Below, piece after piece: positions 9,032 through 17,262 of a DNA stretch of 64,000 nt; positions within the stretch are counted from its first letter, which is position 1; every line of letters begins with the position of its first letter. Origin of the DNA: Rugosibacter aromaticivorans (GTDB taxonomy: Bacteria > Pseudomonadota > Gammaproteobacteria > Burkholderiales > Rhodocyclaceae); contig NZ_CP010554.1 of assembly GCF_000934545.1 (NCBI RefSeq), forward strand, positions 2,232,001 to 2,296,000. The letters are read 5' to 3'. Both the position numbers and the translations under genes were made by a program. The notes below the pieces were generated by a model. The model was given only the letters and a program-made list of their open reading frames with translations, ran no database searches and had not been told where the DNA came from.

Positions 9032-9796
9032 ATGAGTAAAGAATTCAATTCCAAGCCTGGGAAATTTGCGGTCGAAGCATTACTTGGCAGTATAAATAGC
9101 CTCAGCGGCACAAAAAGCGATAAAGACCTTAATGACTATGCTAAATGGCACTATTTGCGGCTCGCACTCGATTTGGATTGGATCACCAAAACGGTTGGTA
9201 GAGATGCACGAATTCTTGAGGTTGGCGGAAGTCCATTTTTTCTGACAAATGCGCTACTGACCCAAGGCTACAAGCTGGACGTCATCGACAAGATGAGCGA
9301 TGCGGCTAAAGCACTGGTGCAAACAGCCGGCCTGGCGGTAACAAGTTGCGATATTGAGCAGGAAAAAATCCCTTTCGGCGACAACATCTTCGACGAAATT
9401 TTGTTCAACGAGGTGTTTGAGCATATGCGAATTAATCCGATTGTTACTATGAAGGAGATTCTTAGAATTCTTCGACCCAATGGCCGGCTCTGGCTATCGA
9501 CGCCGAATCTTGGCTCTCTCCGTGGCATTATGAATCTCATTATGAAAAATGAGGGCTGGTCAGTAGTATCTGAAGGCGTCTATGCTCAATATGAACTCCT
9601 GAGCAAGATTGGCTATATGGGTCACGTTAGGGAATATACGTCAAAGGAGATTACCGATTTTCTTTTGCGCGTCGGGTTCCATGTGGAGAAGGTCGTCTAC
9701 CGCGGCGCTTATGGAAACCGCATGGCGAATGGTATGACTAAGATGATTCCACGGTTGAAACCATTCTTTACGTGCATCGCACGAAAGCCAAGATGA
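9032..9796 (+). CDS. Class I SAM-dependent methyltransferase
   Basis: 254 residues. Motif I is ARILEVGGSPFFLTN near residues 60-74, followed by an acidic residue at the end of strand 2 (DVIDK), the DIFDEILFNEVFEH stretch (motif II region) and LRPNGRLWLSTPN (motif III). This is the Methyltransf_11-like fold; the acceptor is unknown but probably a glycan or lipid in this setting. The gene is AT-richer than manC and is bounded on both sides by REP-like elements in inverted orientation. That suggests it arrived or was rearranged with the RAYT/REP system seen 2 kb downstream. Confidence 0.85.
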   Translation: MSKEFNSKPGKFAVEALLGSINSLSGTKSDKDLNDYAKWHYLRLALDLDWITKTVGRDARILEVGGSPFFLTNALLTQGYKLDVIDKMSDAAKALVQTAGLAVTSCDIEQEKIPFGDNIFDEILFNEVFEHMRINPIVTMKEILRILRPNGRLWLSTPNLGSLRGIMNLIMKNEGWSVVSEGVYAQYELLSKIGYMGHVREYTSKEITDFLLRVGFHVEKVVYRGAYGNRMANGMTKMIPRLKPFFTCIARKPR

Positions 9797-9829
9797 GAAA
9801 GAAGGAGAGTGAGTAAATGGTGAGTAAAG

Positions 9830-9915
9830 AGTAAATGGGGTCAGACACGATTTAATCCTTTATCTTTTTAGTAAATAGTAAATGGGGTCAGACACGATTT
9901 AATCCTTTATCTTTT
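9830..9915 (+). repeat. Two direct copies of a ~40-bp REP-like repeat
   Basis: Copies at 9830-9869 and 9877-9915 each contain AATGGGGTCAGACACGATTT followed by AATCCTTTATCTTTT. They lie between the methyltransferase gene and a small membrane protein gene on the other strand. The second copy includes the stop codon of that small gene. Confidence 0.9.
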
Positions 9916-10116
9916 CAGTACATGCCGCTCAAGCAAGACCAGATAGCACAGACAGGCAAATACCATCAAGGCAATCCCGCCCAACAGCAAGGTGCCAGAC
10001 TGAAACCCGCCTAACCAGAAATGTCCTTGCAAGCGCAGAGTTCCTGAGGCAGCACTGAGCAGCACCCCAGCCACCGCCGCTAACCGGCCCAACCACCGCA
10101 AGATCATCGATTCCAT
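9907..10116 (-). CDS. Small two-segment membrane protein, unknown function
   Basis: 69 residues with two hydrophobic segments: WLGRLAAVAGVLLSAASG near the N-terminus and GTLLLGGIALMVFACLCYLV in the second half, ending LERHVLKR. ATG at 10116 was chosen because GAGGAGG lies just upstream; a longer frame from 10152 lacks such a site. I do not recognise the family. Its 3' end, including the stop codon, lies inside a REP-like repeat copy, so the native C-terminus may have been replaced. Confidence 0.6.
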   Translation of the reverse strand: MESMILRWLGRLAAVAGVLLSAASGTLRLQGHFWLGGFQSGTLLLGGIALMVFACLCYLVLLERHVLKR

Positions 10117-10162
10117 GACTGCCTCCTCGTTATTTGAAAAAACATTGCCCAATCTACACCAA

Positions 10163-10187
10163 AAAAAGTCGGCGCTGGTGAGACGGC
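10163..10187 (-). repeat. Dispersed 25-bp repeat, copy 3
   Basis: Full copy, all 25 positions standard (variable block CTCA when read on the minus strand). It lies in the short gap between the divergent small membrane protein and beta-helix genes. Confidence 0.9.
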
Positions 10188-10209
10188 GATCTTGTGGCAG
10201 GGTAATCGC

Positions 10210-11691
10210 ATGAACGTCGCAATACCGTCACCTCGCCCCGCCTGCGAGGAAAGGGACAGGGCGAGGGGAGGATTTTTACGCGCACTCGGGCATACAGGCG
10301 CACTAAAAGCCAGGCAGCCTCGCGCTGTATGGTTGATCAGGCTAATCACTGCATGCTCGCTGTTTGCCCTCTCCTTATGGTTCACCGCCTTATCTACCAA
10401 CTTAGCTGCGGCTGAAAAAATAACGGATGACACTTTGCCCGACACAGCGCCTTACCTTGGCGAAATCCGCCGCGCGCCGAATGGGGCGCTGATTGTCGTC
10501 CCTGCCACGCCCACCTTGCAACCGACACCCGATACATCCGATAGCTCTGATACATCGGCTTCCCCCGCCGGCGGCAAAACAACAGGCCGCATCATTAGCG
10601 TCGGCCCCGATGCCCGTATCCATTCCATTGCCACAGCGGCGGCGTTGGCGCGCAATGGCGACACGATTGAAATTGCCGCAGGTGACTACCCGCAGAATGT
10701 TGCCGTATGGACGCAGGACAATCTGACGATTCGTGGCATTGGTGAAAAAAGTGGCGGGCGCGTGCGTCTCTTGGCTAACGGCGCCGGCGCCGAACAAAAG
10801 GCCATCTGGGTCGTCCGCGGCGGAAAAATTCTGATCGAGAATATCGAGTTTTCCGGCGCCCGCGTGCCGGATAAAAATGGCGCTGGCATCCGTTTTGAAG
10901 AAGGCGAACTAACCATTCGCCACTGTCGGTTTCTGGAAAATGAAAATGGCCTTATCAGCGGCAACAATCCCGACGCCGCACTCACCATCGAAAACAGCGA
11001 ATTTGGTCATAACGGCGCAGGCGATGGCTACAGCCACAATCTTTATGTGGGCGCCATCAAAAAACTGCGCGTTGTGGGTAGCTATTTTCACCATGCCAAC
11101 GCGGGTCACCTGCTCAAAAGCCGCGCGCGTGAAAACCACATTCTCTACAACCGGCTGACGGATGAAACTGGCGGGCACGCCAGCTACGAGCTGGAATTTC
11201 CTAACGGCGGCATGGCTTACGTGATCGGCAACATCATTGAACAAAGCGCCACCACAGAAAACACCATTTTGATTTCTTTTGGTGCTGAGGGTTACAAGAC
11301 ACCAAAGAACGCGCTTTATCTCATCAACAACACGCTGGTGGATCACTGGCCCGGAAACGGAACGTTTTTAGTCGTAAAACCTGGTGCTATCAACATCACC
11401 GCCTATAACAACCTGTTGCTTGGCAAACGGCCCCTCAACACCGGCATTGATGGACTCTTCGTCAATAATCCGAATGTAAATGCGCGTAGCTTCGTGCTGG
11501 CCGACCGGCATGATTACCGTGTCACCAGAGACAGCGGCCTGGAACGAACCTACGTTCCACCACCTGTTGCCAACGGCATAACCCTCGCCCCGCAACAAGA
11601 ATATGTTCATCCCGCCGCAACCCGCCTATTGACGGGAACCCCCACCCTACCGGGAGCGCGACAGACCATGCAACCGGACACTATCCGCTAA
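10210..11691 (+). CDS. Secreted right-handed parallel beta-helix protein
   Basis: About 493 residues. A hydrophobic segment (LIRLITACSLFALSLWFTAL) ending near LAAAE looks like a signal peptide. The rest shows irregular repeats typical of pectate-lyase-like beta helices: RIHSIATAAALARNGDTIEI, then ILIENIEFSGA, LTIRHCRFLENENGLI and LTIENSEFGHNGAG. Such proteins bind, cleave or epimerise polysaccharides; no catalytic set is clear enough to choose. The true start is uncertain. The residues before the signal segment are encoded by a GC-rich inverted repeat (10231-10266) and may not be translated; a TTG at 10333 is an alternative. Confidence 0.75.
   Translation: MNVAIPSPRPACEERDRARGGFLRALGHTGALKARQPRAVWLIRLITACSLFALSLWFTALSTNLAAAEKITDDTLPDTAPYLGEIRRAPNGALIVVPATPTLQPTPDTSDSSDTSASPAGGKTTGRIISVGPDARIHSIATAAALARNGDTIEIAAGDYPQNVAVWTQDNLTIRGIGEKSGGRVRLLANGAGAEQKAIWVVRGGKILIENIEFSGARVPDKNGAGIRFEEGELTIRHCRFLENENGLISGNNPDAALTIENSEFGHNGAGDGYSHNLYVGAIKKLRVVGSYFHHANAGHLLKSRARENHILYNRLTDETGGHASYELEFPNGGMAYVIGNIIEQSATTENTILISFGAEGYKTPKNALYLINNTLVDHWPGNGTFLVVKPGAINITAYNNLLLGKRPLNTGIDGLFVNNPNVNARSFVLADRHDYRVTRDSGLERTYVPPPVANGITLAPQQEYVHPAATRLLTGTPTLPGARQTMQPDTIR
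10231..10266. repeat. GC-rich inverted repeat at the beta-helix gene start
   Basis: CCTCGCCC (10231-10238) is complementary to GGGCGAGG (10259-10266). The segment resembles the CCCTCTCCC/GGGAGAGGG hairpins around the DUF559 gene at 18.8-19.2 kb. Confidence 0.6.
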
Positions 11692-11945
11692 TGTCAATAT
11701 GAACAAGAACAATAAACAATAGGAACAATAGAACAATAAAGAACAATAAGGGGTCAGTCACGATTATTGTCTGGCACCACTGGCTTTCTTGGTCTGCCCA
11801 CCCCTTTGGATGCAGCCTGTCGTTTGCCCAGTTTCTCCATTTGAGTCCTGAATTGCTCGCTACCCAGCGCCCATCCCTTATGCGTGCAATCGCGGATCGC
11901 GGCAAGATCATCGGTTGTCAATGCAGAGTATGTGGCAATATGGGG
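11692..11945. other. Non-coding flank of the RAYT gene with a duplicated tail
   Basis: It starts with an ACAATA-rich low-complexity stretch (11700-11750), then a REP-like element (11749-11767), then a second copy of the RAYT gene's 3' end, then another REP-like element (11940-11957). The right side of the RAYT gene (12764-12797) has the inverse ATTGTTTT-rich composition, so the unit has roughly inverted flanks. Confidence 0.7.
11759..11929 (-). pseudogene. Duplicated 3' fragment of the RAYT transposase gene
   Basis: 171 bases that match 11963-12133 with a single difference (CCCCTTTGG versus CCCCCTTGG), at a period of 204 bases. It encodes only the last ~57 residues of the transposase (the region with GRPRKPVVP) and has no start. 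The near identity means the duplication is recent. Confidence 0.9.
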
Positions 11946-12677
11946 TCAGACACGATTATTGTCACGATTATTGTCTGGCACCACTGGCTTTCTTGGTCTG
12001 CCCACCCCCTTGGATGCAGCCTGTCGTTTGCCCAGTTTCTCCATTTGAGTCCTGAATTGCTCGCTACCCAGCGCCCATCCCTTATGCGTGCAATCGCGGA
12101 TCGCGGCAAGATCATCGGTTGTCAATGCAGAGTGAAACAACGCCCGATACGATGCCTGCCGCTCAACCGCATCAAACCCAAGCCGCAGGTATTCATCATG
12201 TGCAACCAGCCAATCTGCATTGAGTCCAGTATCACCACGAGCATTACGCTGATGACTTGACCAGGGATAATCCGCCGGATTGACCACCATCCCGGCACGT
12301 ACCGGGTTCATCTCGATGTAACGCATCAGCGTCAGCAGATACTGCTCACTATCCACTACCGTCGCCCGATACCGTCCCTCCCAAAGCGTACCGCTACGCC
12401 GATGGGTGTCATTGAAATACCGCACATAGCGCCGCCCCACCGACTGCAACGTTTTGCCGATACTGTCCTCGCGGCTCGGCGTAGCGAGCAGATGGATGTG
12501 ATTCGTCATCCACACATAGGCATGAATGGCGAGGCCAAACCGTTCAACCGCTTCGACCAGGGTATCTCGGAAGAACAGATAATCCGCTTCAGTGGCAAAG
12601 ATTGCCTGACGGTTATTGCCGCGCTGGATGATGTGCTGGGGTTGGCCGGGGATGACGTAGCGGGGAAGGCGAGACAT
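11946..12677 (-). mobile_element. REP-associated tyrosine transposase (RAYT, Y1_Tnp)
   Basis: 243 residues. It has the single-strand HUH transposase layout: N-terminal RYVIPGQPQHIIQRGNNRQA, the histidine pair in MTNHIHLLATPS, and the YLLTLMRYIEMNPVRAGMV segment containing the probable catalytic tyrosine. The C-terminal tail is basic (KRQAASKGVGRPRKP), as in RAYTs. These enzymes act on REP-type palindromes. The GGGGTCAGACAC elements on both sides here (11749, 11940, 12725, 12748) are the likely substrates. Its stop codon is supplied by the REP-like element at 11940-11957. The same repeats surround the methyltransferase gene at 9.0-9.8 kb. Confidence 0.92.
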
Positions 12678-12724
12678 GAAAGACGCACCTGACTGAAGAG
12701 AGAGTTCCGATCATACAGGTATTT

Positions 12725-12763
12725 ATCGTGTCTGACCCCATTGTTTTGTGTCTGACCCCATTG
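12725..12763 (-). repeat. Two REP-like elements upstream of the RAYT gene
   Basis: ATCGTGTCTGACCCCATTG (12725-12743) and GTGTCTGACCCCATTG (12748-12763), inverted relative to the elements at the 3' end of the RAYT gene. They are followed by an ATTGTTTT-rich stretch up to the PEP-CTERM gene end. Confidence 0.9.
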
Positions 12764-12797
12764 TTTTTTTCCTTGTTTTATTGTTTTTATTGTTTTA

Positions 12798-13520
12798 TCA
12801 TTTCCAGCCCCCATTGCCCTTGCGCCGTAATACACAAATACCCAGCAGACCGAGCCCTAGCAAGGCAAGCGTCGCGGGTTCAGGAACTGTTTGATGTTCG
12901 TTGTTGGTCGGCGGTGTCTGGTTGTCGCAGACCAACCTGCAGTTCGCATCACTCTCGACAAACAGTTGCGGCAACTCTGGTGCGAGCAAGACGGGATCAC
13001 TCTCAAGCGGCTCTTCGGCAAACTGATCTTCAGGTGCGGCTTTTTGTGATTGCGGCTCACCATCGTTAAACGGCCACCGATCAGGCAAGTGCGACGAGCC
13101 ACCCCCTCCCGGCACAAAACCCTGGCCTAACCTCAAACGCGGCACATCTTTTTGACCTGGCGGGATCGTATCACCGTCAGTATCTCCATTTGCGTCGTGG
13201 TTGAACAACGAACCCTGCGAATTTGAAAATCCCCGATTACCTGCTGAATGGTCAGTGTTGTCTACTGCGAAGATCAGCCCCCTGTTATCGGGATCCATTT
13301 CAAAGAAACCTGCCCCTTTATCCACACCACCACCCACCGCATCCCCCGGGTTGATGACATGCGTTTCAGCCGTAGCCACAACCAAATCCGGCAAATGATG
13401 ACCAGACAACGATTTGGGCATCTGTTTTAACCAGGCTGTACCTACCTCCGTAGCCAAAGCACAAACCAGCGCCACCAGTAACATTGCCTTTCGATTTTTT
13501 CGTCGGCCTACATTTTTCAT
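12798..13520 (-). CDS. PEP-CTERM sorted surface protein
   Basis: About 240 residues. The N-terminus has a basic stretch followed by a hydrophobic signal (AMLLVALVCALATEVGTAWL). The C-terminus is a textbook PEP-CTERM signal: VPEPATLALLGLGLLGICV and a basic tail RRKGNGG. The signal should direct cleavage and sorting by the exosortase encoded at 42.3-43.9 kb. The middle is Asp/Asn/Gly-rich (DPDNRG, NHDANGDTDGDT), possibly calcium binding. ATG at 13520 was chosen because AAGGA precedes it; an upstream ATG at 13538 is possible. A sigma-54-type promoter lies 65-80 bases upstream. It is the only PEP-CTERM substrate I found in the window. Confidence 0.9.
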   Translation of the reverse strand: MKNVGRRKNRKAMLLVALVCALATEVGTAWLKQMPKSLSGHHLPDLVVATAETHVINPGDAVGGGVDKGAGFFEMDPDNRGLIFAVDNTDHSAGNRGFSNSQGSLFNHDANGDTDGDTIPPGQKDVPRLRLGQGFVPGGGGSSHLPDRWPFNDGEPQSQKAAPEDQFAEEPLESDPVLLAPELPQLFVESDANCRLVCDNQTPPTNNEHQTVPEPATLALLGLGLLGICVLRRKGNGGWK

Positions 13521-13584
13521 CGGTTTTTCCTTTGCCATCGAAGCGAAATTGTTTGAGCCATGTATCGGCTATCGATAGCAATAA

Positions 13585-13600
13585 AGCAATGTTCATGCCA
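13585..13600 (-). promoter_or_regulatory. Sigma-54 (RpoN)-type promoter of the PEP-CTERM gene
   Basis: Read on the minus strand: TGGCATGAACATTGCT. This has GG and GC separated by exactly ten bases, as the -24/-12 consensus TGGCAC-N5-TTGCW requires, with one deviation. Transcription would begin near 13574, about 55 bases before the ATG at 13520. Sigma-54 control by the PrsK/PrsR two-component pair is known for PEP-CTERM genes of exosortase A systems; those regulators are not in this window. Confidence 0.75.
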
Positions 13601-13803
13601 AAATAAATTGTTTATATAAAACATATGGTTGAAGAAATATTCAAATCACCTCATGCGTAAAAATTAAAAAAACCGACACTTGTCACGGCAAATTTCTTTT
13701 GGTTATCTGGACTCGTTTGCTCATCAAATGAAACAAATCAGATGGTTGTATCGCATGGCAAAGCCTGTATTTTCGATTACCATTCTGAAGACAGTCCACC
13801 CAA

Positions 13804-13855
13804 TAAAAGTCGGCACCCCAAGGGAACTTCCTGCAGGGCGCGCTGGCGATACGGC
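13804..13855 (-). repeat. Dispersed repeat, interrupted copy 4
   Basis: TAAAAGTCGGC (13804-13814), 25 extra bases, then GCGCTGGCGATACGGC (13840-13855). The extra bases end in GGC, repeating the three bases before them, and contain the short palindrome GGAACTTCC. Confidence 0.65.
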
Positions 13856-13935
13856 AAGACGAAAAACAGCTGTTTGCTGCACATACCCCGCATGAATACC
13901 TTGAAAGCAATCCTGTACGTCACAAATTCCACACC

Positions 13936-16900
13936 ATGCGCATAGAAGCTGCCCCCCGTTTGCATCCAGCCTGGTTATTCGCCACCCTTGTCTTCATCAT
14001 TTACGGCAGCCTCGTGCCGCTGGATTTTCATCCGCATTCACTGGCCTGGGCCTGGGATCAATTTCAGCGCACGCCCATGCTCAGTCTCGGGATAGAAAGT
14101 CGGGCAGACTGGATCGCCAATGGGGTGCTGTATCTTCCGGCGGGCTTCCTGCTGGCGGAACGCTTCGTTGGGCGACTTCGGGGATTGGCGCTGGGCAGCA
14201 CGCTCCTGTTGAGCATCGCGGCACTGGCCCTCATCGCATTCGGTGTGGAATTCACGCAACTCTTTTTTCCACCGCGCACGGTATCGCAAAACGACCTCCT
14301 CGCCGAAACCATCGGCGGCGCACTGGGTGTGCTGCTTGCCTTGCCGTTAAGCAATTCAATCCGCCGAATAGCCGCCTTCAAACCTGCACACGGTACTCAA
14401 GGCGTGACGCTGCTGTTGGGCGTTTACATGGCGGCCTACCTGGCCTTTTGTTTTTTCCCTTTTGATTTCCTCCTGTCTGCCAAAGAGATTTCAGCAAAGT
14501 TGGCATCTGATCGATGGGGCCTTCTCTTCGCCGCCAGTCAACCTGGCTACGGCCTGCGTACCTTGATCACTTTGGCAATTGAAGTCGCCGCCGTTTTGCC
14601 TTTCGGTATCTTCATCGCCCGCAATGCACGCCGTCGCAGTCACCCTGAGACAAATGACGGACGAATGACGCAGCTGACTTTGCAGCTCATCATCAGTGGC
14701 CTGCTGCTCGGCATTGGCATCGAAACCCTTCAACTCTTTACCTATTCAGGCAGCAGCCAAGGCGTCTCGGTTATCACTCGCACATTGGGCGTTTATATCG
14801 GCGGCATGCTCTGGGTCACGATGGGGGTAAAAATGCGCTCGCCGTGGCATGAATCCTGGCAATCCATCTTGCAACGCCATTGCGTGCTATTAACCCTGCT
14901 TTACATGCTAGGCCTCGCCCTTTTTACGAGCTGGTTCTACCGCCCCTGGGGCAGTGTCGACTCCGCACAGGATGCGCTGGGAAAGCTTCATTTTCTGCCG
15001 TTTTACTATCACTACTATGTCAGCGAAGCTAATGCCTTGACCAGCCTGATCTCAGTGGCGCTGCTCTTCGCGCCGCTGGGCATTCTCGCGCAGCTCTCAC
15101 AACGCCGATTGCTGCTATCGACCTATGCGCCAGCCGTCTTGGCCGCTCTTATTGAAACCGCCAAGTTATTCTCCACCAGCACACACGCCGACCCGACCAA
15201 TATCCTGATCGCGGTAGTGATGGCACGCTTCACATTCCTTATCGTCAGCCGCATGATTCCCGACAGCCCGACGCCGCCGGCAGCGCACGATATACCCAGA
15301 AAAACCGATGACGCTGACCGTGCCCTTGCGCCTATTGCAACTCCTACCCCCCCTGCCCCTCCGACACCAAACACCGCTACTGCGCCCAAACGCCCTACCG
15401 CGCAGCACCTCACCCTGCTGATGCTCGCTGCCGCAGGCGTCACTTACTGGCTCATTCATTTTCCTGTGCAACCCTTGCTTCTTGCAGCGCTGCTAGCAGC
15501 CAGCACGCTTGCCGTTTGGCATAAACCCGTTGCCATCCTGCTGATCATTCCCGCTGCACTGCCCATCCTTGATCTGGCCCCCTGGAGCGGCCGCTTTTAT
15601 CTTGACGAACTCGATGCCCTGCTGGCAATCACGCTGGCAACAGGCTATGCGCGCACTGCGGCCAGTAGCAACCCCTGGCACCCGGCATTGAAGTGGGCGC
15701 TGATTTTTCTGGCACTCAGCTTTTTCTTCAGCACACTACAAGCGCTACTGCCCTGGTCCATGCCGGATATCAGCTCGTTTGTAAATTACTTCAGCCCGTT
15801 CAACGCGCTGCGCATCAGCAAGGGGTTCGTATGGACTTTGCTGTTTATTGGTTTAACACGCCGCATCGACAACGCACCCAATCAGCGCTTCCAATGGTTC
15901 GCCTGGGGCATGGCACTCGGCCTGGCCGCCGTTGTTGCTACCATGATGCGCGAAAAAATCATGTTCGGCGGGCTCCTCAATTTCAGCTCGGACTACCGCG
16001 CCACAGGGCCGTTTTCTGCCATTCATACCGGTGGCGCCTATGTCGAGTGTTACCTGGCGATAGCCACGCCTTTTCTGCTTTACCTGACCATCACCACTCG
16101 CCGCTGGCTGCTGCGGATTGCCGGTACAGCGTTGTTACTTGCCAGCACTTACGCCTTGATGGCAACAGTCTCGCGCAACGGGTTTGCCGGTTATGCCGTC
16201 GCTTGCGGCTTGGCTTTACTGGCCCTGATGGCCGGTCAGGACAAAAAATTCAAGCGGTTCGTACAGATTACCCTGCTCGCAGGGGCGGCACTCGCAGTCG
16301 CTGTGCCGCTGTTTGAAGGCAGCTTTGTGCAACAACGCATGTCGCAAGTAAGCAACGATCTTGATGTGCGCACAGCCCACTGGCACGATGGACTCTCGAT
16401 ACGCGACAGCGGCTGGCTAACGGAAACTTTCGGCATGGGTATTGGCCGCTTTCCCGATACCCACTTCTGGCGCAGCCGCGAGCCTTTTCATCCCTCCGTC
16501 CACGCACTCGGTAGCGAGGCAGGCAACACCTTCCTTCGTATCGCGCCAGGCAGCACACTCTATGTAGAGCAGATTGTCGCCATTGAGCCGCATCAGCGCT
16601 ATCGCCTGCGCTTTGATCTGCGCTCCGCCACGTCCGGCACCACGGTCGGCATCGCCCTGTGCGAAAAATGGATGCTGGCTTCGTCTCGCTGCGCCGCCTG
16701 GAACAAAAGCCAGGGCATTACACACGCAGGTATTTGGCAGCCGGTCGAGCAGCTCATCAACTCGGACGAGCTAGGCAGCGGGCGATGGTTCAGCCAACGC
16801 CCGGTGAAACTCTCCTTCTTCACCAACGGCAGCTCCGTGGTGGATATCGACAACATCCACCTCATCCCCGAACACGGAACGGACCGTATCACCAACGCCG

Positions 16901-17262
16901 ACTTTTCACACGGCATGGATCATTGGTATTTTGCTACCGACGAGCACCTGGCCTGGCACATCAAGAGCATGCCACTGGCGATACTGTTCGACCAGGGATG
17001 GTTTGGCGTGCTCGGCTTTGGCCTGTTTTTTGGTGTGGCGCTCAGCCTGGCTGGCCGTGCGGCCTGGCGCGGCAACCCTGCCGCTGGCGTAAGTCTGGCC
17101 GCCACAGCAGGTTTTTTAGTGGTGGGGCTTTTCGACACCTTGATTGATGCGCCACGCTTTCTTTTTCTGCTACTCGTGCTCGCCCTGTTTGCCGCCCAGA
17201 TCACGCAAAGCCCGAGCCCCGGCGCATCAGATAAACTGCGCGCCGACCATGGCCCCAACTAA
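13936..17262 (+). CDS. VanZ-like plus O-antigen-ligase-like fusion membrane protein
   Basis: 1108 residues, far longer than either family alone. The first ~150 residues form a VanZ-like membrane domain (YGSLVPLDFHP, then FGVEFTQLFFPPRTVSQNDLLAE). A second VanZ-like block spans about 210-450 (IGIETLQLFTYSGSSQGVSV). After a Pro/Ala/Thr-rich linker (~455-495), the second half is a multi-helix polymerase/ligase region (about 495-1108) with MATVSRNGFAGY. It is interrupted near residues 835-990 by a soluble, probably beta-sandwich segment. It would polymerise or ligate undecaprenyl-linked glycan at the periplasmic face. It overlaps the flippase gene by 14 bases, which supports a joint role. Confidence 0.8.
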   Translation: MRIEAAPRLHPAWLFATLVFIIYGSLVPLDFHPHSLAWAWDQFQRTPMLSLGIESRADWIANGVLYLPAGFLLAERFVGRLRGLALGSTLLLSIAALALIAFGVEFTQLFFPPRTVSQNDLLAETIGGALGVLLALPLSNSIRRIAAFKPAHGTQGVTLLLGVYMAAYLAFCFFPFDFLLSAKEISAKLASDRWGLLFAASQPGYGLRTLITLAIEVAAVLPFGIFIARNARRRSHPETNDGRMTQLTLQLIISGLLLGIGIETLQLFTYSGSSQGVSVITRTLGVYIGGMLWVTMGVKMRSPWHESWQSILQRHCVLLTLLYMLGLALFTSWFYRPWGSVDSAQDALGKLHFLPFYYHYYVSEANALTSLISVALLFAPLGILAQLSQRRLLLSTYAPAVLAALIETAKLFSTSTHADPTNILIAVVMARFTFLIVSRMIPDSPTPPAAHDIPRKTDDADRALAPIATPTPPAPPTPNTATAPKRPTAQHLTLLMLAAAGVTYWLIHFPVQPLLLAALLAASTLAVWHKPVAILLIIPAALPILDLAPWSGRFYLDELDALLAITLATGYARTAASSNPWHPALKWALIFLALSFFFSTLQALLPWSMPDISSFVNYFSPFNALRISKGFVWTLLFIGLTRRIDNAPNQRFQWFAWGMALGLAAVVATMMREKIMFGGLLNFSSDYRATGPFSAIHTGGAYVECYLAIATPFLLYLTITTRRWLLRIAGTALLLASTYALMATVSRNGFAGYAVACGLALLALMAGQDKKFKRFVQITLLAGAALAVAVPLFEGSFVQQRMSQVSNDLDVRTAHWHDGLSIRDSGWLTETFGMGIGRFPDTHFWRSREPFHPSVHALGSEAGNTFLRIAPGSTLYVEQIVAIEPHQRYRLRFDLRSATSGTTVGIALCEKWMLASSRCAAWNKSQGITHAGIWQPVEQLINSDELGSGRWFSQRPVKLSFFTNGSSVVDIDNIHLIPEHGTDRITNADFSHGMDHWYFATDEHLAWHIKSMPLAILFDQGWFGVLGFGLFFGVALSLAGRAAWRGNPAAGVSLAATAGFLVVGLFDTLIDAPRFLFLLLVLALFAAQITQSPSPGASDKLRADHGPN
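16883..16907 (+). repeat. Dispersed 25-bp repeat, degenerate copy
   Basis: ACCGT, ATCA, then CCAACGCCGACTTTT and C: three differences from the standard form. It is inside the VanZ/ligase gene, read in a different frame as RITNADFS. The protein motif may be natural, so this copy is less certain. Confidence 0.5.

Larger units (their letters stand above)
13521..13935. other. Divergent regulatory region between the PEP-CTERM and VanZ/ligase genes
   Basis: 415 bases, AT-rich in the half next to the PEP-CTERM gene. It contains a sigma-54-type promoter on the minus strand (13585-13600) and an interrupted copy of the dispersed repeat (13804-13855). The short open frames here have no recognisable protein character. 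Confidence 0.6.

Noticed and set aside
11841..12260. 139-codon plus-strand frame across the RAYT tail duplication
   Set aside because: It is antisense to the transposase gene and repeats itself only because of the DNA duplication.
13680..13945. Short plus-strand frames between the PEP-CTERM and VanZ/ligase genes
   Set aside because: No ribosome binding site or family character, and they run through the split repeat copy.
15693..16316. 207-codon frame overlapping the VanZ/ligase gene
   Set aside because: Shadow of the real gene in another frame; Arg/His-rich with no domain.
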